DNA from: Bacteroidales bacterium | GTDB lineage: Bacteria > Bacteroidota > Bacteroidia > Bacteroidales > Muribaculaceae | DNA length: 35,700 nt | Reading direction: 5' to 3' | Assembly: GCA_004557565.1 (NCBI GenBank) | Contig: SFGS01000018.1 | Coordinates: 1 to 35,700 of the forward strand | Part shown: positions 1 through 8,319 of the stretch, piece after piece | Layout of the letters: every line of letters begins with the position of its first letter | How positions within the stretch are numbered: the stretch's first letter is position 1 | Made by a program: the position numbers and the translations under genes | The notes under the pieces: model-generated | Database searches by the model: none | What the model saw: only the letters and a program-made list of their open reading frames with translations | What the model was told of the DNA's origin: nothing

Positions 1-192
1 CCTCAAAGACAAGGCCTGGTCATAGTGCGTGGACATCAATTCTTCTGTAAAACTCATAATAAAACATTTTTATGAGTCAACTTTTTTCAGGGAAAGACAC
101 GGTTTTTATCCTTTTGGCGATGCCACCGCCCTCGCTGGGGAGGGCGGCGTTAGCGCTGTGGTGTGGCTGATTCAAGCCTCTGCCTCAAACCA

Positions 193-263
193 CAAACCAA
201 AGGGACGGTTCTTTTGGTATGCCTCTGGCATATACAAACCAAAAGAACCGTCCCTTTGGTTTG
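193..263. repeat. 26-bp perfect inverted repeat, REP-like
   Basis: Arms at 193-218 and 238-263 are exact reverse complements, separated by 19 nt that hold a small palindrome (219-231). The arm core GGGACGGTTCTTT recurs at 31512-31537 and 33303-33328, so this is a dispersed repeat family. Such palindromes between genes resemble REP sequences moved by REP-associated tyrosine transposases; no such transposase gene is in the window. Confidence 0.85.
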
Positions 264-416
264 CCTTTGGTTTGTGGTTTATGTGGTTTGCTTGAAATCA
301 GATATGCCACAGCACTAACGACAGGTGCGAAGCACTGACATCGCTAAAAGGCTGTTTTTTATGTTTTTGTTTCTGTGCCCCTCTCCCATGGTTTTCCCAC
401 TGATCCCCCAAAAAAC

Positions 417-446
417 ATGTACCCGATTTAGCGTTTTCGGGTACAT
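417..446. other. Intergenic stem-loop
   Basis: A perfect 10-bp stem (ATGTACCCGA paired with TCGGGTACAT) encloses a 10-nt loop. There is no clean T-run after it, so it is not an obvious intrinsic terminator. Its role is unknown. Confidence 0.5.
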
Positions 447-591
447 ATTGGGAGGATTTTATGGGGGATTAGTAGATAAAATTGGGGGATTTGTCTAAAT
501 TTTTGGGTGGATGATTTAACTTTTTGGTGTTTTTGTAGTCATAAAGGCAAAGATTTAAATTAACGCATGTTTAACCCGCGCCTCTTTGAGG

Positions 592-960
592 ATGCACAAC
601 ACCAATAGAACTATGAGACGATTATTATTAAGCGCCGTTTTGGCGATGGCTCTCGCAGCTCCAATGAGTGCAGCCAACGGACACCACCACGATAAGCACC
701 ACCACGGATACTATCGTTGCGAAAAATGCGAGAAGCGGGCGAAAAAAGAACGCAAAAAACGCTACAAAAAGTACAAAAAATGGGCAAAACGCCACCGCCA
801 CCACTGCCCCGATAGAGAAGTCGTGGTGATGCACCGCCCACCAGGAGGCAGATATGTGATGTATGCAGGAAGTCCACACTGGTATGCCGATGATGTACTC
901 TACAGAATCGAGCGACGCGGCGACAGCAACTGCTACATAGTGGTAAACTTCTCACTTTAG
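592..960 (+). CDS. Small secreted His/Lys/Arg-rich protein, unknown function
   Basis: I do not recognise a family. With ATG at 592 the product is 122 residues; an inner ATG at 613 begins directly with the signal peptide and is equally plausible, and an in-frame TTG at 586 is less so. The N-terminus has a basic start and a hydrophobic stretch (LLLSAVLAMALA) ending in an AxxA-type cleavage site, so export is likely. The mature protein opens with a His cluster (HHHDKHHH), then a CEKCEK motif, then a very basic Lys/Arg/Tyr-rich stretch and a further HRHHC. The C-terminal ~45 residues are ordinary in composition and look folded. His clusters beside a CxxC could bind metal, but that is inference. 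A likely terminator follows at 1035-1071, so it is probably monocistronic. Confidence 0.6.
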   Translation: MHNTNRTMRRLLLSAVLAMALAAPMSAANGHHHDKHHHGYYRCEKCEKRAKKERKKRYKKYKKWAKRHRHHCPDREVVVMHRPPGGRYVMYAGSPHWYADDVLYRIERRGDSNCYIVVNFSL

Positions 961-1034
961 CACTTTCTAAAACTCATATATATTTATAGCACGGCTTAGC
1001 AATCCATACACACAAAGCCAAAAAATAATAACAA

Positions 1035-1071
1035 CAGGCGGAGGCACCACAGCGTGCTTCCGCCATTTTTT
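1035..1071 (+). terminator. Intrinsic terminator after the small secreted protein gene
   Basis: GGCGGAGGCA (1037-1046) pairs with TGCTTCCGCC (1055-1064) with one mismatch, followed by ATTTTTTGT. Position and T-run suit termination of the gene ending at 960. Confidence 0.65.
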
Positions 1072-1072
1072 G

Positions 1073-1080
1073 TATCTTTG
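1073..1080 (+). promoter_or_regulatory. Candidate Bacteroidota -7 box
   Basis: TATCTTTG matches the TANNTTTG consensus exactly. No good TTG -33 element sits 19-21 nt upstream, so the call is weak. It would read through the hairpin repeat at 1092-1222 into the oxidoreductase gene, giving a leader of about 250 nt. Confidence 0.35.
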
Positions 1081-1091
1081 TAACAGGTTAA

Positions 1092-1222
1092 ACCCAAATC
1101 GTCATTAGGGCTTGTGGTATTTCGGAATTTTAGAAGAATGAATTTTGCTTGTCTTTTAATGAGTGATAGCGAGCTATTACGAATTAAAAACAAGCGAAAG
1201 GCATCTTATAAAAGCCGAAAGA
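1092..1222. repeat. Hairpin element, left-hand copy (partial)
   Basis: This stretch matches 17991-18124 over about 130 nt, including TTAGGGCTTGTGGTATTTCG near its left end and AAAGCCGAAAGACCGC at its right. It carries the left terminal motif (CCCAAATCG...CATTAG) and a long, degraded inverted repeat centred near 1172, but lacks the right terminal motif present in the other copy. It appears truncated. Confidence 0.8.
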
Positions 1223-1233
1223 CCGCTTAAAGT

Positions 1234-1263
1234 GGTAGGGACGTGATAATTCACGTCCGCCCC
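1234..1263. repeat. REP-like stem-loop
   Basis: GGACGTGA and TCACGTCC form a perfect 8-bp stem with a TAAT loop, embedded in GGTAGGG...CCGCCC. The same unit occurs at 1976-2004 and, inverted with a two-base change in the stem, at 2041-2069. Confidence 0.75.
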
Positions 1264-1343
1264 ATATATAGCAAACCGACTGAATAACAAAGATTTGAAG
1301 CAGCCACTACCCTACCACACAACACTACTTTTTAAATAATTTG

Positions 1344-1931
1344 ATGGATATGACACAGAAACTTATAGTGATCGACGCTTGTATGCGCGACGGCGAATCA
1401 CGCACAAAAAAGATTTTGAAGCCCATTGTGGAAGAGTTGGGCAAAAGATATGAGATTGAAACCATCGTGCTCGATGGCGACGACTATCAGCCTGTAGGGC
1501 GAAAAATGCTTGCAGAGCGATCCAGCGGCTATGTGCCAGAGCAAATCGTGGAGCATGCCAAGCGCATTGCCGCCGCCGACCGCATCGTGATTGCCGCTCC
1601 GTTTTGGGATATGAGTTACCCTGCCATCCTCAAGGTGTTTATCGAAAACATGTCGCTGTTCAACATCACTTTCCGCGACAACGGCACCTACTTTGAGGGC
1701 CTCTGCCGATGCCAAAAGTTGCTCTACATCACCACTCGCGGCATGAATGTGGCAACAGGCGACACCCTCGACGGCGCAACCCCCTACTTCAAAGCCCTCA
1801 GCGCACTGTGGGGACTGGGCGAGGTCATCACCCTCGCCGCCGCCAACATGGACTACTACACCCCCCAACAAGCCGAAGCCAAAATCCAGTCCACCATAGC
1901 CGAAGGCCTAAAAATAGCCCAAACCTTCTAA
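1344..1931 (+). CDS. Flavodoxin-fold NAD(P)H oxidoreductase, AzoR-like
   Basis: The 195-residue product fits the flavodoxin-2/AzoR family of small FMN-dependent NAD(P)H oxidoreductases, which reduce quinones or azo compounds in the cytoplasm. An N-terminal beta strand (KLIVIDACMRDGESRT) leads into the flavin phosphate loop. A second strand and loop (RIVIAAPFWDMSYPAILKVF, residues ~81-100) matches the P-x-W-N/D region that holds the flavin in AzoR. The later LLYITTRG strand is also typical. Length is normal for the family (190-210). I chose ATG 1344; a TTG lies directly before it and a second ATG at 1350. The gene stands alone between repeats and converges on the PUL regulator. The physiological substrate cannot be inferred. 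Confidence 0.8.
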   Translation: MDMTQKLIVIDACMRDGESRTKKILKPIVEELGKRYEIETIVLDGDDYQPVGRKMLAERSSGYVPEQIVEHAKRIAAADRIVIAAPFWDMSYPAILKVFIENMSLFNITFRDNGTYFEGLCRCQKLLYITTRGMNVATGDTLDGATPYFKALSALWGLGEVITLAAANMDYYTPQQAEAKIQSTIAEGLKIAQTF

Positions 1932-1975
1932 CCACCGCCCCACAGGAAGCCGCAATATCGATTCATCGATTGTCT

Positions 1976-2069
1976 GGTAGGGACGTGATATTTCACGTCC
2001 GCCCATAATCACAATAACATGTTGAATATTAACAATTTGACGCGGACGCGAATTATCGCGTCCCTACCA
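1976..2069. repeat. Paired, inverted REP-like stem-loops between convergent genes
   Basis: Two stem-loops face each other: GGACGTGA/TCACGTCC (1981-2000) and GGACGCGA/TCGCGTCC (2044-2063). The flanks GGTAGGG and CCCTACC are also complementary, so the unit folds as a whole, like a BIME. It fills most of the space between the convergent oxidoreductase and regulator genes and may end both transcripts. Confidence 0.75.
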
Positions 2070-2071
2070 TG

Positions 2072-4915
2072 CTATTGAAAGGAGAGGAGGAAGTCGATGA
2101 GCGAGGTGCCTTCGTCGAGGTTGAATTTTTTGCGGAGGCGGTAGCGGGCGCCTTCCACACCACGCACGCTGAGTTGGGTGAACTTGGCGATGTCTTTGGT
2201 GGAGAGGTTGAGGCGCAGCAGAGCGCAGAATCGCAAGTCGCTGGGTGTGAGCGACGGATATTTCTCCTTCAGGTTTTTGAAGAAATTCTTGTGAATGAGG
2301 TTGAAATTGTTCTGATACAGTTCCCAGAAGTTGTCGCTGTCGGCATTTGCGCCCAGTTGGGTGAGCATCGACTGCATATCGCTCTGGCTGATGCTGCCCT
2401 TTCGGTGCTTTTCGCGCAGAGCGGTCTTGATGCCCTCAATCGCCTGGTTGCGCGCCATGGCATCAAGTGCCATCGAAGCCACCTCCTTGGTCTTATCGTT
2501 GAGTTGGGCTTCCAGGAGTTGCTGTTTCTGCTCGGCGATAATCTTTTCTTGCTCAAGCATTTTAATGTCTTGCTGGAGTTTTTTATCCTCGTATTGGCGT
2601 TGCATGTCGCGTGCAGTTTTCCTTGTGCGGTTGCGCACGAATAGGTAGATAGCCACCACCGACATCATCACATACAGCAGTATTGCCCACCACGCCAAAT
2701 ACCATGGGCGCGGATAGGAGAAACTGTATTCCACCGTAGCCAACTCGGTTCCATCTACGCTCTTCACCGTGGCGGTGAGGTGGTAGTCGCCATACGAGAG
2801 CGAATTGTAGGTGATTACAGGCTCGCTCAACTCATTGTCAACCGTTATGCCACCGCCTTTCAGGTGGTAGCAGAAGCGCAGCGGCTCAAAGCTGTAGTTG
2901 GGGTATGTGAGCGTGATGGTGATGTTCGACTCAATGTCGCCACCGCCAGCTATAGGCAGGTTACGGGTCACGCCACGGTTATCGGTGGTGAGGGCGTTGA
3001 GCACACGCAAACTGTATTTCTGCTGCTTGCGCGCTTGGGCTTGCGCCATATTGAATCTGCCCACGCCATTATTGAGACAGAAATATGCCATGCCACCATC
3101 CACATACACGGTGTTGGTCTCGTCGTTGTTGTCGAGCCCAAACAGCGACGGAGCCACATTGTTGAGCACCACATACCGCTTGCCGTTCCATCGCACACGC
3201 ACGAAGTCCTTCGAAGTGGAAATCCAATAGGTGTTCTCGTCCACCTTCGCGGCCGAATAGATATCGCTTTTCTCAATTTCCTTCAAATCGTTGAAGCGCA
3301 CGATGGTGTCGTTGAGGTCGTCGTAGGTGTAGAGTTTCTTGTTATAGGAGAAAATCACACGCCCACGCATCTTGAACACGTGGAAGCGGTCGAGCACCTT
3401 CTCGCCGCCAAGATGCTCATATCGCTTGAAAGTGGCGGTTTTGAGGTCGTTGGAGAGGTTGATGCGAAACATGCCGTGGCTCATGTGCGAAGCCCACACA
3501 TTACCGTAGTGGTCCACCTCAAACTGCGCCACAGGGGCGTGGAAATTAGCCACGCTGTGCGAGAACGCCCATTTTCCGTTCACCTCCTTATACACTTGCA
3601 GACTGTAATAACTCGATTCAAGCATCACACGCTGCCCGGCTATGTTGCAAATCTGCATCGCCGTGCTGCTCTGGTTGGTGTGCGCAATCCGAGCCGACGA
3701 AAGCCCTGTAATCAGGTTCGGACCCTCGTTGTTGCCCGCTATGATTTGATTGTTGAAATTGTCCACAAACCAGTTTTGCCCCTCCGTACCGGGAATGATG
3801 CTAAACTCGCCTGTGGTTTTTAACAAAGCCCAAACGGCTTGATTAGTAGCGAAATACAGCCTATCGGCAAGCGAATACACGCCATACACCATACCGAAAT
3901 CCTTGCCCGAATGGCCCGGTGAGAGCAGCGAGAAAGGCGAACTGGAGTTGATGAGTGCCACACCGGCATCGAGCGCCACCCACACATTGCCGGCGAGGTC
4001 GCATTTCACGTCGAGCACCGAGTTGTTGCCCAGTCGGTTACTCATATTGTAGTGCCACTTCAGTTTTCCGTTCAGCCCGAAGCCATACACGCCATCAAGA
4101 ATGGTGCCCACCACAATGGTGGAATCGTGTGGCACGAAGGTGGCACGGTTCACATTAGAGCGCTTGAGTGCGGCATCGGCTTCGGTGGGGAGGCTGGTGA
4201 GAGTGCCATTTTCATATTTATATAAGCCCTGCCACTGCGTGCTCAAAATCATTCTGCCACGCCCTGCCGACACTGCCGACACGATGTGGCTGCCACCCAC
4301 CTGCTGGCGGCTGATGAGGCGGCGAAACTTCCGCCCTTGCACCTGATAGAAGTCGCCATTCAGGAGTTGTGCATATATATTCCCCTCTACCTCAAAGAAA
4401 TAGAGAGGGTGGATATTCATATCGTAGTGATGCTCCACCTTCTTGCCGTCGTAGCGAAACCATGTGAAAAACGACTGGAAATAGATGTCGCCGTTCTTGT
4501 CTTTCATGATATTCCAGATTTCCTCGTCTTGGTCGGGCAAATTTTCGGGATAGAGCGAGGTGTATTTATAGTTGCCGAATTTATCGGCGGTGAAATAGCC
4601 AAACTCACGGTAACTGCCCACATAAAGCCTGTCGCCATCAGCCATCACCGAGCGCACCACGCCACCGCCAGGCAGAGGGGTGAGTTTCCAAGTGTAACCA
4701 TCGAAGCGGAGCACGCCAGCGGAGTTGCCCACATATATCTCGCCATTCTTGCCCTGTGTCACGTCCCAGTTCTGAAGCGCGCCACCATAAACTTTCTTTC
4801 CGAAATTGTGCAAAATAGGCATAAACGCGGCAGCCTGTGACGATGCCGCCACGAGTGCCAGTGCCAGCACTAAAAGAAGATGCGAGGGTCGAACTTTTTT
4901 CAAAGCGATATCCAT
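2072..4915 (-). CDS. SusR-like membrane regulator: beta-propeller, triple-tyrosine domain, LuxR-type HTH
   Basis: This 947-residue protein has the layout of one-component transmembrane regulators that control PULs in Bacteroidales. An N-terminal signal/anchor (LLLVLALALVAASSQAAA) precedes a long periplasmic region (~35-680) of repeated propeller-like blades such as NGEIYVGNSAGVLRFDGYTW. A Y_Y_Y-type domain (~690-735) contains FEPLRFCYHLKGG. One membrane helix (WYLAWWAILLYVMMSVVAIY, ~738-760) is followed by a charged coiled coil and, at ~885-945, a LuxR/GerE-type HTH (LTPSDLRFCALLRLNLSTKD, then RGVEGARYRLRKKFNL). No histidine kinase or receiver domain is present, so sensing and DNA binding are coupled directly across the membrane. 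It is divergent from susC, and its promoter lies at 4948-4979. The likely signal is a glucan oligosaccharide; the ligand is inferred. Confidence 0.88.
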   Translation of the reverse strand: MDIALKKVRPSHLLLVLALALVAASSQAAAFMPILHNFGKKVYGGALQNWDVTQGKNGEIYVGNSAGVLRFDGYTWKLTPLPGGGVVRSVMADGDRLYVGSYREFGYFTADKFGNYKYTSLYPENLPDQDEEIWNIMKDKNGDIYFQSFFTWFRYDGKKVEHHYDMNIHPLYFFEVEGNIYAQLLNGDFYQVQGRKFRRLISRQQVGGSHIVSAVSAGRGRMILSTQWQGLYKYENGTLTSLPTEADAALKRSNVNRATFVPHDSTIVVGTILDGVYGFGLNGKLKWHYNMSNRLGNNSVLDVKCDLAGNVWVALDAGVALINSSSPFSLLSPGHSGKDFGMVYGVYSLADRLYFATNQAVWALLKTTGEFSIIPGTEGQNWFVDNFNNQIIAGNNEGPNLITGLSSARIAHTNQSSTAMQICNIAGQRVMLESSYYSLQVYKEVNGKWAFSHSVANFHAPVAQFEVDHYGNVWASHMSHGMFRINLSNDLKTATFKRYEHLGGEKVLDRFHVFKMRGRVIFSYNKKLYTYDDLNDTIVRFNDLKEIEKSDIYSAAKVDENTYWISTSKDFVRVRWNGKRYVVLNNVAPSLFGLDNNDETNTVYVDGGMAYFCLNNGVGRFNMAQAQARKQQKYSLRVLNALTTDNRGVTRNLPIAGGGDIESNITITLTYPNYSFEPLRFCYHLKGGGITVDNELSEPVITYNSLSYGDYHLTATVKSVDGTELATVEYSFSYPRPWYLAWWAILLYVMMSVVAIYLFVRNRTRKTARDMQRQYEDKKLQQDIKMLEQEKIIAEQKQQLLEAQLNDKTKEVASMALDAMARNQAIEGIKTALREKHRKGSISQSDMQSMLTQLGANADSDNFWELYQNNFNLIHKNFFKNLKEKYPSLTPSDLRFCALLRLNLSTKDIAKFTQLSVRGVEGARYRLRKKFNLDEGTSLIDFLLSFQ

Positions 4916-4947
4916 GAGCGTTCAAGCGTTATGATTAATGGTCGGAG

Positions 4948-4979
4948 CAAAGTTAAAAATAAAACATCACATATCAAAA
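4948..4979 (-). promoter_or_regulatory. Promoter of the SusR-like regulator
   Basis: On the minus strand TTTTG (4979-4975) is followed after 19 nt by TAACTTTG (4955-4948), an exact TANNTTTG match. This predicts a start near 4941 and a leader of about 25 nt. Confidence 0.7.
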
Positions 4980-5027
4980 TTTTCGCCAAAAGATGTGACA
5001 CGGTGCGAAAAAACTCATTTTTTTTGA

Positions 5028-5148
5028 AAGTAGTGCGAAAGTATCGTAAATTTTTTACTCCTCGTATTATTTTTATTTACAATCGCTTACACAACCCCAT
5101 AGTAGTAAAAACGTAGTGCTAAAAAACATAAAAGTAGTACGTAAGTAT
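5028..5148. promoter_or_regulatory. Direct repeats upstream of susC, candidate regulator sites
   Basis: AGTAGTGCGAAAGTAT (5028-5043) and AGTAGTACGTAAGTAT (5132-5147) match at 14 of 16 positions and lie 104 bp apart, about ten helical turns. A partial third copy (GTAGTGCTAAAA) begins near 5113. Placement in the divergent regulator-susC region suggests binding sites for the SusR-like protein. Confidence 0.5.
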
Positions 5149-5156
5149 GTAAAAAA

Positions 5157-5187
5157 TTGTGTTGCAAAAATTTTGGTATTTCCTTTG
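5157..5187 (+). promoter_or_regulatory. Possible susC promoter
   Basis: TTG at 5157 and TTCCTTTG at 5180-5187 resemble -33 and -7 elements, but the -7 box has T instead of A at its second position. An imperfect box suits an activator-dependent promoter. It leaves a leader of roughly 90 nt before the susC start. Confidence 0.35.
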
Positions 5188-5283
5188 CTGTCGAAAAGTC
5201 GTTTCTTCTCCGTGTAAGCAACGCAACCGTTCCTTAGAAACTGAGATAAATAACTTTATAAACTAACTATCTAAAATTGTGTA

Positions 5284-8200
5284 ATGGATAAAAGATTACT
5301 CACACTTTTACTCGTGTGTATGTGTGCAACACTCGGCATACAGGCACGCACAGTGAAAGGTACGGTGGTTGACAAGGTCAATCAGCCCGTTATTGGTGCC
5401 TCTGTACATGTAAACGGTACAAACTTAGGTGCCATGACCGACGTAGATGGCAACTTTACTATCAGTAATGCGCCAGACAACGCAGTGCTAACCTTCTCAT
5501 ACGTGGGCATGGTCAGCAAAACTGTAAAAGCAGCCGACGGCCAAATGAAAATTGAACTTGCCGACGACGTGCAAAACCTCGAAGAGGTAGTGGTAATTGG
5601 TTACGGTGCCGCTAAGGCAAAAGACCTCACCGCTCCTATCGAAGTAGTGAAAGGCGAAAAACTGATCGCCACCCCATCATCATCACCAATGACCGCACTC
5701 CAAGGCAAGGTGGCTGGTGTGAACATCGTGAACTCAGGTACTCCTGGCGATGGTCCTACCGTTACTATCCGTGGTTTGGGCTCATTCGGCAACACCACCC
5801 CTCTCTATGTGGTTGACGGTATGTTCTACGACAACATCAACTTCCTCAACAACGCCGACATTCAAGACCTCACCATCATGAAGGACGCTTCTGCTGCCGC
5901 TATCTATGGTGTGCGCGCTGCTAACGGTGTGGTTATCATCACCACCAAGAAGGGTGCTAAGAATCAAGACGCTAAGGTGACCTACAATGGTTATGTAGGT
6001 TTCCAAAAGGCCACCAACGTGCTCGAAATGTGTAACTCACACGAGTATGCCACCATGCTTACCGAAGCCGACAAGAGTGCTTACAGCTACATGTTTGAGA
6101 ACTCTATCAAGAACTGGGGCGGTAACATGAACGACCTCACCTTCGGTGCCGACACCGACTGGTACAGCGAACTCCTTCGCACCGCTATGATCACCAACCA
6201 CTCTCTGAGCGTGACCGGCGGTACTCAAAAGACTGCCTACGCTGTGGGTATGAGTTACTTGGCTCAAGACGGTGTGATGGACGTAGAAAACTACTACCGT
6301 CGCCTCAACTTCCGCGCTTCTCTCGATTTCGACGCAACCAACTGGTTGAAGGTGGGTTTCAACGGCGTGTTCAGCAACGGCGACCAACGCGTGCCTAACA
6401 ACAACGCATGGCAACAGGCGTTCAACGCTCCAAGCATCTATCCAGTGTACGACACCACTCGCGACTCTAAAATCTACACCGGTGGCTATGCTTCTCCTGA
6501 ACAGATTGGCGTGACCAACAACTTCTACAACCCAGTGGCTACTGCCAACTACTTCGACAGCAAGAACGACACTTACCAAGTGCTCAGCAACTTCTATGCT
6601 CAATTCCAACTCGTTCCAGACCGCTTGAACTTCCGCACAAGCTACGCTTACGACTATGCCAACACCAAGGGCGTGGCGTTCACTCCTATCTACTGCGTAG
6701 GCTCTGTGAACCAACACAACGACCAAACCTCACTCACCAAGAGCGAAAGCACTTACAAGAAGTGGGTATGGGACAACGTGCTCACCTACAACCAGACATT
6801 CGACAAGCACCACTTCAACGCTATGGCTGGTTTCTCAATGCGTAACGAACGCTATTACTTCCTCACTGCCACCGCTAAAAACGTGCCAGAAGGCAAGGAC
6901 GCTTACAAGTACCTCAACCTCGGTAGCAAGGAAGGCGTGACCGTGAGCGACGACGGTTCACTCTACCGCGGCCTCTCTTACTTCGCTCGCTTGGGCTACA
7001 ACTACGCCGACAAGTATATGCTCACCGCCACATTCCGTGCCGACGGTTCTTCTAAGTACAACGAAAAGTGGGGTTACTTCCCATCAGTGGGTGCCGCTTG
7101 GGTAATCAGCAACGAAGACTTCATGGCTGACCAAAACGTGCTCGACTACTTGAAGGTCCGCGCAAGTTGGGGTAAGCTCGGTAACGACAAGATTGCCGCT
7201 TCAGCAGGTTTCGCAAGCACCAATCCAGTGCGTGGCGTATTCGGCAACACAGTGCTCGATGGCTACACCTACGAATCTAACTTCTCTTGGCTCAGCTGGG
7301 AAGTGGTGAATGAAACCAACGTGGGCTTGAACTTCGCAACCCTCAACAACCGCCTCTCTGGCGACATCGACTGGTATTATCGCAAGACTGAAAACGCTGT
7401 GATTTCACCAACCATTCCTATGCAGAACACTACTATCGCCGGCAACTACGCTACTATCCTCAACACCGGTGTTGACCTGTCGCTCAACTGGGCTGACAAA
7501 CTCAGCAAGGACTTCTCTTATAATGTGGGCTTCAACATTGGTTACCTCCACAACGAAGTGAAGAGCCTCCTGAACAACCTCAACATCATCAAGGGTGGCA
7601 AGACCGTGCAAAAGGTGGGCGAAAAGATGAACTCATACTACGGCTACAAGGTGATTGGCATCTACCAAACTCCTGAAGAATGTGCAGCCGACCCAATCGC
7701 AGTGGCCAACAAGCTCGTGCCTGGCGACTTCAAGTATGAAGACATGAACGGCGACGGCGCAATCGACGGTCGCGACAAGCAATGCCTCGGCAGCTATGTT
7801 CCTGATGTGACTTACGGCTTCAACCTCGGCTTCCAATGGAAGGCTCTCGACTTCAACATCAGCTGCTACGGCCAAGCTGGTGGCGAACTCTGGAACCGCA
7901 AGCGCGCACTCCGCTACGCAGCATCTAACTACAACTTCGACCGTGCTCAATACGAAAACCGCTGGCACGGTGCTGGCACAAGCAACACCGACCCAAGCGC
8001 AGCAGCCTTGATTAAGGGTTGGAACGTGAGCGACAGTAACAATGCTTCTTACTTCGTGGAAAGCAGCGACTACTTCCGCATCCAGAACATCACCCTCGGC
8101 TACAGCTTCCGCAACATCAAGCTCGGCAACTACACGCTGCCAGGCATTCGCATCAGCGCTACAGCCGACCGCCCATTCACCACTTTCAAGGCCAACAGCT

Positions 8201-8292
8201 TCACCCCTGAATTGGCAGACGCTGAAGGTTGGGACACCCAAACTTATCCTTTGACAGCCACTTACACATTCGGTGTGCAGATTGATTTCTAA
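5284..8292 (+). CDS. susC: SusC/RagA-family TonB-dependent outer-membrane glycan transporter
   Basis: This 1002-residue transporter imports oligosaccharides across the outer membrane together with SusD, powered by TonB. A signal peptide (LLTLLLVCMCATLGIQA) is followed by a carboxypeptidase-like regulatory domain (~22-100; VKGTVVDKVNQPVIGASV). A TonB-box-like stretch (EEVVVIGYGAAK, ~104-115) comes next, then the plug (~120-225) with VTIRGLGSFGNTTPLYVVDG and the MKDASAAAIYGVRAANGVVI signature. The rest is a 22-strand-type barrel ending in aromatic residues (FGVQIDF). Length is typical. Codon use is strongly biased (AAC, AAG, CTC), as in highly expressed genes. It is the first gene of the operon, 27 nt before susD. 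Confidence 0.97.
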   Translation: MDKRLLTLLLVCMCATLGIQARTVKGTVVDKVNQPVIGASVHVNGTNLGAMTDVDGNFTISNAPDNAVLTFSYVGMVSKTVKAADGQMKIELADDVQNLEEVVVIGYGAAKAKDLTAPIEVVKGEKLIATPSSSPMTALQGKVAGVNIVNSGTPGDGPTVTIRGLGSFGNTTPLYVVDGMFYDNINFLNNADIQDLTIMKDASAAAIYGVRAANGVVIITTKKGAKNQDAKVTYNGYVGFQKATNVLEMCNSHEYATMLTEADKSAYSYMFENSIKNWGGNMNDLTFGADTDWYSELLRTAMITNHSLSVTGGTQKTAYAVGMSYLAQDGVMDVENYYRRLNFRASLDFDATNWLKVGFNGVFSNGDQRVPNNNAWQQAFNAPSIYPVYDTTRDSKIYTGGYASPEQIGVTNNFYNPVATANYFDSKNDTYQVLSNFYAQFQLVPDRLNFRTSYAYDYANTKGVAFTPIYCVGSVNQHNDQTSLTKSESTYKKWVWDNVLTYNQTFDKHHFNAMAGFSMRNERYYFLTATAKNVPEGKDAYKYLNLGSKEGVTVSDDGSLYRGLSYFARLGYNYADKYMLTATFRADGSSKYNEKWGYFPSVGAAWVISNEDFMADQNVLDYLKVRASWGKLGNDKIAASAGFASTNPVRGVFGNTVLDGYTYESNFSWLSWEVVNETNVGLNFATLNNRLSGDIDWYYRKTENAVISPTIPMQNTTIAGNYATILNTGVDLSLNWADKLSKDFSYNVGFNIGYLHNEVKSLLNNLNIIKGGKTVQKVGEKMNSYYGYKVIGIYQTPEECAADPIAVANKLVPGDFKYEDMNGDGAIDGRDKQCLGSYVPDVTYGFNLGFQWKALDFNISCYGQAGGELWNRKRALRYAASNYNFDRAQYENRWHGAGTSNTDPSAAALIKGWNVSDSNNASYFVESSDYFRIQNITLGYSFRNIKLGNYTLPGIRISATADRPFTTFKANSFTPELADAEGWDTQTYPLTATYTFGVQIDF

Positions 8293-8319
8293 TCAGAAAC
8301 TTAAAAACGTAAAAACATT

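Larger units (their letters stand above)
1..591. other. Gene-free repeat-rich region
   Basis: I see no convincing gene here. An open frame at 29-295 runs straight through a perfect 26-bp inverted repeat, so I treat it as chance. The stretch holds that inverted repeat (193-263), a half-copy of the element seen at 19258-19382 (355-403), and a 10-bp stem-loop (417-446). The end of a gene lying left of the window cannot be identified. Confidence 0.6.

Noticed and set aside
29..295. Open frame of 88 residues at the left edge
   Set aside because: It runs through a perfect 26-bp inverted repeat and encodes a repetitive aromatic tail mirrored by the repeat; no promoter or homology pattern.
2780..3823. 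Antisense frame (347 residues) within the SusR-like regulator
   Set aside because: The regulator frame spans the whole region with a consistent domain layout; the antisense frame shows no motif.
5601..6726. Antisense frames over susC
   Set aside because: They are short Val/His-rich shadows of the biased susC codons.
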